DNA of 64,000 nt from Herbidospora cretacea (GTDB lineage: Bacteria; Actinomycetota; Actinomycetes; Streptosporangiales; Streptosporangiaceae). Where the stretch lies: the NCBI RefSeq assembly GCF_001570605.1, contig NZ_BBXG01000004.1, positions 586,411 through 650,410 on the forward strand. Direction: 5' to 3'. The notes beneath the pieces were generated by a model. The model saw nothing but the letters and a program-made list of their open reading frames with translations, made no database searches and had not been told where the DNA came from. This document shows positions 25,634 to 33,523 of this stretch, in pieces; position 1 is the stretch's first letter; every line of letters begins with the position of its first letter. A program made the translations under genes and the position numbers.

Positions 25634-27189
25634 GCCCCGACGCCCTTGGACACCCGCCGCGCGTCCCTGACGAGGGTCGCCGTGGCCCGGCTCAGCAGCC
25701 CGACCGGGCTCGGCCTCCCGGCGGGACGGTCGTCGGCGGCCTGACGAGGGGCCTCGGGAACAGGCTCCGACGAGGGGCCGCGCTGAGGGAGGCGCAGCAC
25801 GAAACGCGCGCCCCGGTCGCTGTCCTCGACGGTCAGGGTGCCCTGGTGGGCCTGGGCGATCTCCCTGGCGATGGCCAGGCCGAGCCCGGTGCCTCCGGCG
25901 TCGCGGGCGCGGGCCGCGTCCAGGCGGGTGAACCGTTCGAAGACCCGTTCCCGGTCCTCGACGGCGAGCCCGGCGCCGTCGTCCTGGACCTCCAGGACGG
26001 CGATCCCGTTCTCGGCCCGCACGGTGACGGTGATCTGCGACGTGGCGTGCCGTTCGGCGTTGTCGAGGAGGTTGACCAGGACCCGGGAGATGCGGAGCTG
26101 GTCGATGTCGACGCACACGCCCGGCTGGAGACGCCGGACGATCTTCGCGCGAGGGGGCCGCTGGTCCAGTTCGGCCCCGGCCAGGCTGGACAGGTCGGTC
26201 GGCTCGCTGCTGAGAGGCGCGCCCGCGTCCAGGCGGGCCAGGGTCAGCAGGTCGGTCACGATCGCGTGGAGCCGGTCCACTCCCGTCAGCACGGTGGTGG
26301 CCACCGTCGGCCAGTCGGCGTCCTCGGGGTGGGCGAGCGCGTCGTCCAGTTGCAGGCGCATGGCCGTGATCGGGCTGCGCAGGTCGTGGGAGGCGTCGGA
26401 GGTGAAGCGGCGCAGCCGCTCGTAGGCCTCCTCCAGGCGGTCCAGGGTGCCGTTGACCGTGTCGGCCAGGACCTTCACCTCCTCGTAGGTGTCGTAGACG
26501 CCGGGCACCGGGACCCGGCGTTCGAGCTGGGCGGCGGTGATGTCGGCCAGCTGCCGCTGGATCGCGGCGACGGGCTTCACGGCCTTGGTGATGTCCCGGA
26601 ACACCCATCCGGTGACCGCCACGGTCACCAGCAGGGACGTGCCGATCGCGAGGAGGACGGCGGTGGAGTTGCCGTACCAGGGGACGGTGGGGGTGGCCAC
26701 GTACAGTGACCAGATGCCGTCCGGCTGGTAGACGTTGATCGACGTCACGGTCCGGCACCCGTCCAGGCCCACGGGGGAGCACAGGACCCGGGTGGCAGCC
26801 AGTTTGTCGCCGGGGGGGTGAAAAGTGGCCATCGGCGGTTGGCCGACCAACTGGCTGCTCGCCGCGACCACGTTGTCGTGGGCGTCCAGGACCTGGACCG
26901 CCTCGTCGTCGGCGTGGGGCAGCACGGAGGGCAGCCGCTTCTGCTGGATCTGCGACTCGACGCTGTTCCAGGCCGACAGGCCCTGCTGCAGCGCGTTGTC
27001 GCTCTCTTTGCCGCCCACGTACATGAGGAAGAGGAAACTCAGCCCCAGGCACATGAGCACCATGAGAACGCCGGTGGCGAGTGTCCTGCGCGTGCGGAAC
27101 GAGGGCCGTCGCCTACCCACCGGCCCTCCCTTTGCCCGACTGCTGTCCATATGGGCAAGGAACCCCGATGACCAGCCAAAACTTCCCAT
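25630..27189 (-). CDS. Sensor histidine kinase
   Basis: A 519-residue membrane kinase. Helix 1 (about 36-58) and helix 2 (about 176-197) enclose an extracellular sensor of about 115 residues. A HAMP linker follows, then the H-box SDASHDLRSP with His268, the N-box NLLDNAERHA, and the G boxes QDDGAGL and GGTGLGLAI. The start at 27189 is the first possible; an internal ATG at 27150 gives a more usual N terminus. The gene follows the GH6 cellulase gene by 27 bases on the same strand, and no response regulator is adjacent. Linkage to cellulose sensing is only a suggestion. Confidence 0.92.
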   Translation of the reverse strand: MGSFGWSSGFLAHMDSSRAKGGPVGRRRPSFRTRRTLATGVLMVLMCLGLSFLFLMYVGGKESDNALQQGLSAWNSVESQIQQKRLPSVLPHADDEAVQVLDAHDNVVAASSQLVGQPPMATFHPPGDKLAATRVLCSPVGLDGCRTVTSINVYQPDGIWSLYVATPTVPWYGNSTAVLLAIGTSLLVTVAVTGWVFRDITKAVKPVAAIQRQLADITAAQLERRVPVPGVYDTYEEVKVLADTVNGTLDRLEEAYERLRRFTSDASHDLRSPITAMRLQLDDALAHPEDADWPTVATTVLTGVDRLHAIVTDLLTLARLDAGAPLSSEPTDLSSLAGAELDQRPPRAKIVRRLQPGVCVDIDQLRISRVLVNLLDNAERHATSQITVTVRAENGIAVLEVQDDGAGLAVEDRERVFERFTRLDAARARDAGGTGLGLAIAREIAQAHQGTLTVEDSDRGARFVLRLPQRGPSSEPVPEAPRQAADDRPAGRPSPVGLLSRATATLVRDARRVSKGVGA

Positions 27190-27216
27190 CGGCAGGCAAA
27201 GTTCCAGGGGCCAGGG

Positions 27217-28944
27217 TCAGAGAGGGGGATAGGCGTTCCTGACGAGGGTCTCGAAATAGGACGGCCAGAAGATCCCGTAGGCCGGTCCTCCCGGCGTGGC
27301 TCCGGACGGCCGGTACGACCCGCTCGGAGGGGTGTAAGTGGGGTCGCACCACCGGTTGGGGCCGTCGCTCGCGCCGTCCGACTCACCCGGCGGCCGGGCC
27401 CAGACGTAGGCGTCGACCCCAGGCTTCGGAGCGGCGGCCGGACGCTCGCCGATGCCCGCGTTGAGCTGGTTGCACCAGTTGTAGCGGTTGATGCGCCGGT
27501 CGAGCCTCGACTGGTCGACGTAGGTGTTGACGTCCCAGGAGACGCTGACGGCGGTCGGCCTGGCCGGCCCGCCCCAGCCGTTGCGCGAGGTGTCGATCAG
27601 CATGCCGATGTCGGCGGGCAACCCCGCCCCGATGAGGGCGGTCCGCAGGAACCGGGTGTAGTCGTCCTCGTCGATGTGGGGGTTCCAGTCGACCCACCGT
27701 GACCACAGGAGCGGCTGGCCGGTGACCAGCTTGGCGGTGTCCGGCAGGAAGATCTCCTCGACGGGGACGTAGTTGGCGACGTTGGTGACGAACCCGTCCA
27801 CCCCTGGGGTCCCCTCGACGACGTCGGCCAGCAGCTCGACGAAGGGCCCCGACACCTCGGTCCAGCCGGCGACCGACGACCGGGCCGCGTCCAGGTAGAC
27901 GTAGACGTTCGGGACCGCCCTGAGGGCCGTGATGGCCTGACGGATGCCCTGGACATAGACCCCTGAGGTGCGCGCCTCCACGCAGGGGGGATCCTGGGGC
28001 CAGCTGACCATGCTGCCCAGCGTCTCCGGCTCAAGGAGGGTGACGATCCTGAGCGGGGCGTAACGGGGGTCGGCCAGGATGGCCGCGATGGGATCCACGA
28101 ACTGGCTCCGGTACGCCGCCACCCCCGCCGCCGTCATCGGGAACTCCGCCGTGGGCCACCACGACGTGCAGTCCTTGCCCGGCAGGTCGCTCAGCACGAG
28201 CGTGACCACGACGGGATCCGTGTTCCCCTGCGACAGGGCCTGGACGAGTGCCCGATCAAGGTGCCCCCGCAACCCCAGGCCACCCTTGACGGACCCGATC
28301 GCCGCCACCGAGTCCAGCCACAGGGCGGTCGGCTGGAACGCGACCTTCCGCATCGCGGTCCCGACCTCACCACCGGCGGCGGTGGCGGCGGCATTGACGT
28401 TCCCGACGTAGTCGGGGTTCAGGTAGCCCCGCGCCCCGAGGTAGGGGTTGTCGACCCGCCCAGGCGTGGGCGACGGGGAAGGGCTGGGCGAAGGGGAGGG
28501 GCTGGGCGTCGGGCTCGGGGAGGGGCTCGGGGAGGGGCTCGGGGAGGGGCTTGGTGATGGGGGGCCGCCGCAGGTGGTGCCGTTGAGGGTGAAGCTGGTG
28601 GGGGAGGGGTTGGCGGTGGTCCAGCGGCCGTTGAAGCCGAGGGTCACCGTCGCGCCCGGTGCGAGAACCCGGTTGTACGGCTCGTTCTCGGCCTGGACCC
28701 GCGCTCCGGACTGGCTCCACCGCGCCGACCAGCCGTGGGTGATCGTCTGCCCGGCGGTGAAGTCGAACCGCAGCGTCCAGCCGTCGACCCGGTCGCCGGT
28801 GTTCTTGATGGTGATCACCGTGGTGAACCCACCCGGCCACGTGGTCGCCCCGTAGGTCACCACACATCCCGGAGCGGCCCAGGCCACCCCCGGCAGCAGG
28901 CCGAAAACGAGTACAACCCCGACAAGCACGCGCAGGAGCCTCAT
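27217..28944 (-). CDS. Secreted GH6 cellulase with CBM2
   Basis: A 575-residue secreted enzyme. It has a signal peptide (1-24), a family 2 cellulose-binding module (25-126, with Cys27/Cys125 and surface tryptophans), a Pro/Ser linker (128-161) and a GH6 domain (about 163-575). GH6 features include SDLPGKDC (Asp253) and the segment TLLEPETLG. The canonical family signature reads E-P-D, with the Asp as proton donor; here Glu307 takes that place. Whether this is an exo-acting subgroup feature or lowers activity is open. GH6 enzymes invert beta-1,4-glucan bonds. No GAGAGCGCTCTC-type operator was seen upstream. Confidence 0.92.
   Translation of the reverse strand: MRLLRVLVGVVLVFGLLPGVAWAAPGCVVTYGATTWPGGFTTVITIKNTGDRVDGWTLRFDFTAGQTITHGWSARWSQSGARVQAENEPYNRVLAPGATVTLGFNGRWTTANPSPTSFTLNGTTCGGPPSPSPSPSPSPSPSPSPTPSPSPSPSPSPSPTPGRVDNPYLGARGYLNPDYVGNVNAAATAAGGEVGTAMRKVAFQPTALWLDSVAAIGSVKGGLGLRGHLDRALVQALSQGNTDPVVVTLVLSDLPGKDCTSWWPTAEFPMTAAGVAAYRSQFVDPIAAILADPRYAPLRIVTLLEPETLGSMVSWPQDPPCVEARTSGVYVQGIRQAITALRAVPNVYVYLDAARSSVAGWTEVSGPFVELLADVVEGTPGVDGFVTNVANYVPVEEIFLPDTAKLVTGQPLLWSRWVDWNPHIDEDDYTRFLRTALIGAGLPADIGMLIDTSRNGWGGPARPTAVSVSWDVNTYVDQSRLDRRINRYNWCNQLNAGIGERPAAAPKPGVDAYVWARPPGESDGASDGPNRWCDPTYTPPSGSYRPSGATPGGPAYGIFWPSYFETLVRNAYPPL
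28462..28560 (-). repeat. Pro/Ser linker-coding repeat in the GH6 gene
   Basis: A low-complexity stretch encoding alternating Pro-Ser/Pro-Thr between binding module and catalytic domain. Imperfect hexanucleotide units such as CTCGGGGAGGGG repeat in tandem. It is prone to slippage and to assembly error. Confidence 0.85.
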
Positions 28945-29090
28945 GGCACCCCCCGGACGCGGAGACCGACCCCCGATCGTCCCCCCGGAGGACCCGCCCC
29001 CGGCAACCTGGGCCGACGAACCACCAGGTCAGTCCTGAACCTTTCACCCCGTGGCGAGGTTCCCGCCGCGATGATCTTCAGCGGGCCGGG

Positions 29091-29426
29091 TCACATGTGC
29101 GCATCGTCCCGGAACCCGTACCAGGGCCCTTTCAGGTGGCGGGTCTCCGCCGGCCGGCCGTCCGGGCTCCAGATGTAGCCGTAGCCGTCCTGCCCCCATG
29201 TACGACCCCGGTAGAACACGACCTGGCCGTTCTCCTCACGAATGAACATGAACGAGAGCAGCCCGACGTCGGCGTCCCGGATCTCGACGCCGTCCTCCAG
29301 CGTGCGCGCGAACTCCTCCATCTCCTCGGACGAGTACGCGAAGCGCAGGTCCTCCGCCCAGGGCACGGCCACGACGAGCCCGACCGCCAGGACCGCCGCG
29401 CCCACATACAGCTTCCGTCTGGCCAT
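29091..29426 (-). CDS. Small secreted or membrane-anchored protein, unknown
   Basis: A 111-residue protein with one N-terminal hydrophobic segment (about 5-23, KLYVGAAVLAVGLVVAVPWA) behind a positively charged tip, so it is exported or anchored. The rest is hydrophilic with the aromatic-rich segment RTWGQDGYGYIWSPDG. Codon use is normal for the window, so I take it as a real gene. No family is recognised. It stands alone between the cellulase and the gene-poor gap. Confidence 0.6.
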   Translation of the reverse strand: MARRKLYVGAAVLAVGLVVAVPWAEDLRFAYSSEEMEEFARTLEDGVEIRDADVGLLSFMFIREENGQVVFYRGRTWGQDGYGYIWSPDGRPAETRHLKGPWYGFRDDAHM

Positions 29427-30117
29427 CGCCCCATTCTGAAGTCAGGCGCTCATCGCCGTGCGCGAAGGTTCGCCCGGGGATCGCTGTTCTGCTTCGACCC
29501 AGGTCCACCTGCCGCATTCGGTGGCGGTTCCGTCGAAAGCGGGGGAGCGCCTCATCCGACGCAGAGCCCAGCTCCTCGCTGCGCAGGTCGTCCAGGAGAG
29601 TGGCGCCCGCCGAGGAACACGAGCGCCACTCCCTACCTCTTCCTGAGCAACCGACGCGTTCGAGCCGACTCCATCTGGCGAAAGATCAGCACGGACGACC
29701 TGCTTAGAAATCTACTTTGTAAAGGCGTCGGGTTGTTACGTAATTGATCTTGATACCAAACTCAAAAACCAGCACCAATGCCCAAGCCGCGCTCTGGCCG
29801 GGCTGCCCGTCACAGACAAGGGGTGCTCGCGGCACTCAGGAGGTCCGGAGGATGTGGCGCGGCGGCCAGGACGAGATACGCACCAGTGGTCCATGCGCGG
29901 GCGCGCTCGTGGAATCAAGGTCCGGTGGAATCGTCGCAGGGGAGCGCATAGGGGGTTGAGGAGCATCCATGTCAGATCGTGCGCCAAGCCGCCGCGGCCT
30001 CGGGCTGCGCTGCTGGACGGCCCCTACCGCGAGGTCGCCACACGGGTGTCGGCGAACTCCCAGATCGTGTTCGACGACGATAACCGCCTCTTGGGACGCC
30101 GGGGTGGCGTGTGTTCG
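29427..30117. other. Gene-poor gap with locally low GC
   Basis: About 690 bases without a convincing gene. Reading frames on both strands are short and lack third-position GC bias. The segment near 29690-29775 is clearly richer in A and T than the surroundings. The stretch 29990-30110 could be a decayed coding remnant, but no family was recognised, and no transposase, tRNA or hairpin terminator was identified. Confidence 0.5.
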
Positions 30118-30990
30118 TCAGGGTGTCTGTGGGCGCGGGGCGTCCGCCGGTCTGCCGGGTGCTGTAGCGGTGGACTCGGGGTGTGAGAGTGCGCCGAGGA
30201 GCCGCAGTTTCTCGTCGCTGTCGCTGTCCTTGTCGGGGTAGTAGACGACGAGGATGACGTCGCCGATGGCGAGTTTGTCGCGGTGGAGGCGTAGTTCGCC
30301 GACGACGGGGTGGTGGACGGTGGTCGTGCCTCCTTCGAGGCTGCGGACGTCGTGGCGGGCCCACAGGGTGCGGAAGCGCTGGCTGGAGAGGGCGAGTTCT
30401 CCGACGAGTTCGACGAACCGGGGGTTGTCGGTGTCGTCCCCGATGGTGGTGCGAAGGGCGGCGATGAAGTCGGCGGTGGCTTTGGTCCAGTCCTGGTGGA
30501 AGGCTTGTTCCTCTGGATCGAGGAGGAGGGAGCGGAGCCGGTTCTGGCCGGGTTGCAGGCGGGGGGAGAGCGCGACTGCCATGGGGTTGGAGGCCAGGAC
30601 GTCGAAGGCGCGCCCTTCGACGAAGGCGGGGATCTGGAGGTGGGCGAGGAGTTCGTGGACGCGCCCGGGTACGTGTTCGGGCCGCTTGCGCCGCGGCGCC
30701 TTGGGGTGTGCCGCCGCGAGGCCGAGCAGGTAGGTCCGCTCGATGTCGTCGAGCCGCAGGACGCGGGCGAGTGATTCGAGGACCTGGGGTGAGGGGTTGT
30801 TGTCGCGGCCCCGTTCGAGGCGGAGGTAGTAGTCGGGGCTGATTCCGGCGAGCAGGGCGACTTCCTCGCGGCGCAGGCCGGGGACGCGGCGGTTGCCTCC
30901 GGGTGGGAGTCCTGCCTGCGCCGGGGAGACCAGCTGGCGCCGGGCGCGGAGGTAGCTGCCGAGCCGGTTGCCGGTTTCCGCGTCCTTCAT
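30118..30990 (-). CDS. XRE-family regulator with MmyB-like ligand-binding domain
   Basis: A 290-residue regulator. An N-terminal helix-turn-helix (RREEVALLAGISPDYYLRLERG) is followed by the PAS-like MmyB ligand-binding domain (about 110-270, including ILASNPMA-type FDVLASNPMAVAL and RLHRDKLAIGD). Such regulators usually sit next to, and repress, a short-chain dehydrogenase gene, exactly the neighbour here on the other strand. A TACGGT box ends six bases before the ATG at 30990, suggesting a leaderless transcript. Fatty-acid-like ligands are reported for relatives; here the ligand is unknown. Confidence 0.93.
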   Translation of the reverse strand: MKDAETGNRLGSYLRARRQLVSPAQAGLPPGGNRRVPGLRREEVALLAGISPDYYLRLERGRDNNPSPQVLESLARVLRLDDIERTYLLGLAAAHPKAPRRKRPEHVPGRVHELLAHLQIPAFVEGRAFDVLASNPMAVALSPRLQPGQNRLRSLLLDPEEQAFHQDWTKATADFIAALRTTIGDDTDNPRFVELVGELALSSQRFRTLWARHDVRSLEGGTTTVHHPVVGELRLHRDKLAIGDVILVVYYPDKDSDSDEKLRLLGALSHPESTATAPGRPADAPRPQTP

Positions 30991-31023
30991 ACCGACACCG
31001 TAGTGCGGTGCGCGTGTCCCAGA

Positions 31024-31061
31024 GGGGGCCCTGCGAGGACCAGGGAAGGCGGGGGCCCTGC
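31024..31061. repeat. Direct repeat in the XRE/SDR divergent promoter region
   Basis: GGGGGCCCTGC occurs at 31024-31034 and again at 31051-31061, 27 bases apart, between the divergent XRE regulator and dehydrogenase genes. This placement would suit paired regulator sites, though the high GC content makes chance repeats easier. Confidence 0.35.
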
Positions 31062-31179
31062 CAGACCCGGCGGATGCGGTCAAGACTGCGACAGCGCTGT
31101 TTCGAAAGAGGCAGAGAGCATCACTGCCTGCGCCGCGGGCTTGAACGCCGGCGGCGCCCTGGATTGAAGGGAAGATCTT

Positions 31180-31941
31180 GTGGATCTCTCCAACCGTACT
31201 GTTCTCGTCGTGGGCGGGACCTCGGGTATCGGGCGGGAGCTGGCCCGGCGGTTCGCTGCGGCGGGCAGCGCTGTGGTAGTTGGCGGCCGCAGCCCGGAGG
31301 CGCTTTCGGAACTCGCCGATGAAGGCTTCGGCGCGATCCGTGTCGACGTCACCGACGGTGATTCCGTCGCGGCTGCGCGTGACGTCGTGCTCGCCCGGTA
31401 CCCCGAGCTGGACACGGTGGTGACGATGTCGGGCGTCATGCTGCTGGAGGACGTGCGGGACCCCGCGCACTTCGAGGCGGCGGTGACGACGATCGACACC
31501 AATCTGCTCGGCACGATCCGAGTCGTCGACGCTTTCACCCCGCACTTGGTCCGGCGGGGTTTCGGCGCCTTCGTCACCGTCACTTCCGGCATCGCCTTCC
31601 TGCCGTTCCCGCCCATGCCCAGTTACGCCGCCTCGAAGGCGGCGGTGCACGCCTATTCCGAGGCGCTGCGCGCGCAGCTTGACGGCACGGGGGTGGGTGT
31701 CGTCGAGCTCGTCCCGCCGGCTGTCGCCAGGGCGGGACAGGAGAAGGTGGTTGCGCACGCGTTGCCGCTCGACGACTTCGCCTCCGAGGTCATGCGTCTG
31801 CTCTCGCAGGATCCCACCCCTCGCGAGATTCTCGTGAAGGGGGTTCTCATGCACCGCTGGGCTGAGCGCGACGGCACCTACGACGCCCTGGTCGCACAGC
31901 GTTCGCAGGCTTTGGCCATGCTCCCCAGCCGCCAAGGCTGA
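31180..31941 (+). CDS. Short-chain dehydrogenase/reductase
   Basis: A 253-residue classical SDR. The cofactor motif is VGGTSGIG (a Gly replaces the usual Thr of TGxxxGIG), with a catalytic triad of Ser (TVTSGIAFL), Tyr and Lys (SYAASKAAVHAYSEALRAQ). The segment EALRAQLDGTGVGVVELVPPAV resembles DltE-type SDRs. The start is GTG at 31180, behind AAGGGAAG at a proper distance. It forms a divergent pair with the XRE-MmyB regulator, which probably controls it. The substrate is not inferable. Confidence 0.92.
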   Translation: MDLSNRTVLVVGGTSGIGRELARRFAAAGSAVVVGGRSPEALSELADEGFGAIRVDVTDGDSVAAARDVVLARYPELDTVVTMSGVMLLEDVRDPAHFEAAVTTIDTNLLGTIRVVDAFTPHLVRRGFGAFVTVTSGIAFLPFPPMPSYAASKAAVHAYSEALRAQLDGTGVGVVELVPPAVARAGQEKVVAHALPLDDFASEVMRLLSQDPTPREILVKGVLMHRWAERDGTYDALVAQRSQALAMLPSRQG

Positions 31942-32254
31942 CCCGATCGGCCTCCTCGCTCGTTCCCCCGGCCGACGGGCAGCCGGGTTCCTGGGTGCGA
32001 ACCCCGTTCCAGGTCTGGCGATCACGCCACGCGGGTCGTGTCGTGTCAGGGGGTGGGTGGCGTTCGATGAGAGCGCGGGGCCCGTCTGGCTGATCGCTCC
32101 ATGGTTGAAAGAGTTCTTCCCCGTGAATGAGACAGCTTGGGGTAAATCGCATTTCGTGTCCTGTGGCGATTTATCGTTTTCCCGCCCGTCCGCGCATGTG
32201 GTCGGTAATCTGCTCTCGCCTTATTCCCAAAAGAGGCGCGATATGCGGTGATGG
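31942..32254. other. Intergenic region upstream of the envelope cluster
   Basis: About 310 bases without a supported gene. GC is below the window average in its second half. It contains a perfect 8-base inverted repeat, TAAATCGC (32143-32150) and GCGATTTA (32166-32173), with 15 bases between. That could be an operator for the downstream cluster or a stem-loop. No clear promoter boxes were assigned. Confidence 0.45.
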
Positions 32255-33523
32255 GTGTTGTTTGGGGGCTTTGCCGTGTGCAGCATGCTCCGTGGTGAGT
32301 CGCGGGCGGCGGAGTCCGCCGACCCGGGCGACGAACCCGAACTGACGGTCCCGCCGTCTCCGAAGCCCTACTACCTGCGGCGCGCGTTCCTGATGAGGGT
32401 CGCGGCGCTGGCCGCGCTCCCGTTGACCGGCGCGGCCGTGCTGGTGAACGAGGACAAGTGGGCGCTGCCGCTGAGCCGGGTCCAGGTGGTCAGGGGGAAA
32501 TTGGCGTCCAAGAAGGAGTTTCTCGAAGATCCGAAGGTGCGGCGGATTCTGATGGGGCACGGTATCCGGCTGGAGCTGACGAGTGCCTCTTCCCGTGCGA
32601 TCGCGGTGAATTCGCTCGACGGTTTCGACTTCGCTTTCCTCTCGGGCCAGCCTGCCGCGACGATGATCGTGGAGAGGCGTCAGAGGGAGCGGCTTCAGGC
32701 TGATCCGTACAGTCCGTTTCTGAGTCCGATCGTGCTGGCGACCTTCCGCGACTACGCGGAGACGTTGCGGGATCACGGGGTGGCCCGTCCGCTGGAGGGT
32801 GAGGGCTCGCTCTATTACGAGATCGATCTGAGCGCTTTCATCGGGCTGATGCGGGCCGGGCGGCGCTGGGACGATCTGGGGATCACCCGGTACGGTCCGG
32901 CGAACGGCAACAGGGTGCTGGCCAACACCCCTGAGGTGTGCGGGAGCAATTCGGCCGGCACCTATCTGGGCATGGTCGCGTATGCGGTGAACGGCGATCG
33001 GGTGGTCCGGAGCTTCACCGAGGCGGATGTGGTGGCCGACAAGATCAAGCCGTTGCTGACCGAGCAGGGGCTGCCCTCGGAGGAGATCTTCGAGGTCTAC
33101 ATCGGACCAGACGGGCGGCAGCGGGGGCCGATCGTGGTGGTGTACGAGCACCAGTTCTTCACTTATCAGCTCGATCGGCGGGCGCGGTCGGTCGATGTGG
33201 ATCGGGAGCGGGTGCTGATGTATCCCCGGAACGGTTATCTCGCGCTTCCGAGGCTGATCGCGTTGACGCCCGCGGGCAAGCGGCTCGGTGAGCTGATCAC
33301 CGACGATCCCGAGCTGCGGGGGCGGGCCGCCGAGCTGGGGTTCCGTCTGTATCCCCGGCACGGTGTGGAGCCGGGGGCCGAGCTCGGGGAGCTGCTGGAG
33401 CGGCAGGGCATCCCGGTGCCGGTCATGGCGGGATCGGACGACAGCCAGACGCGGCTGCCCGCCCTGGCTCTGCTGGATCGCATGATCGTTAGGATCGGCT
33501 GCCCCGGGAGCGGCTCGTCGTGA
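32255..33523 (+). CDS. Membrane-anchored periplasmic-binding-protein-like protein
   Basis: Up to 422 residues, with one membrane helix at about 46-64 after a short charged cytoplasmic tail; the remainder is extracellular. The body (VVRGKLASKKEFLEDPKVRRILM, then DFAFLSGQPAATMIV and later FEVYIGPDG) reads like a two-lobed solute-binding fold, though similarity is weak. The start is uncertain: GTG 32255, GTG 32276 or ATG 32285. It overlaps the binding-protein/VWA lipoprotein gene by 4 bases and forms a three-gene unit with it and the next gene. No transporter permease is nearby. Confidence 0.7.
   Translation: MLFGGFAVCSMLRGESRAAESADPGDEPELTVPPSPKPYYLRRAFLMRVAALAALPLTGAAVLVNEDKWALPLSRVQVVRGKLASKKEFLEDPKVRRILMGHGIRLELTSASSRAIAVNSLDGFDFAFLSGQPAATMIVERRQRERLQADPYSPFLSPIVLATFRDYAETLRDHGVARPLEGEGSLYYEIDLSAFIGLMRAGRRWDDLGITRYGPANGNRVLANTPEVCGSNSAGTYLGMVAYAVNGDRVVRSFTEADVVADKIKPLLTEQGLPSEEIFEVYIGPDGRQRGPIVVVYEHQFFTYQLDRRARSVDVDRERVLMYPRNGYLALPRLIALTPAGKRLGELITDDPELRGRAAELGFRLYPRHGVEPGAELGELLERQGIPVPVMAGSDDSQTRLPALALLDRMIVRIGCPGSGSS

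Noticed and set aside
28462..28560. Possible CRISPR-like or minisatellite array
   Set aside because: Units are short, unspaced and in frame as a Pro/Ser linker between two domains of the cellulase.
29427..30117. tRNA or small coding genes in the gap
   Set aside because: No T-loop GTTCRANTC with matching acceptor stem was found, and all frames lack third-position GC bias.
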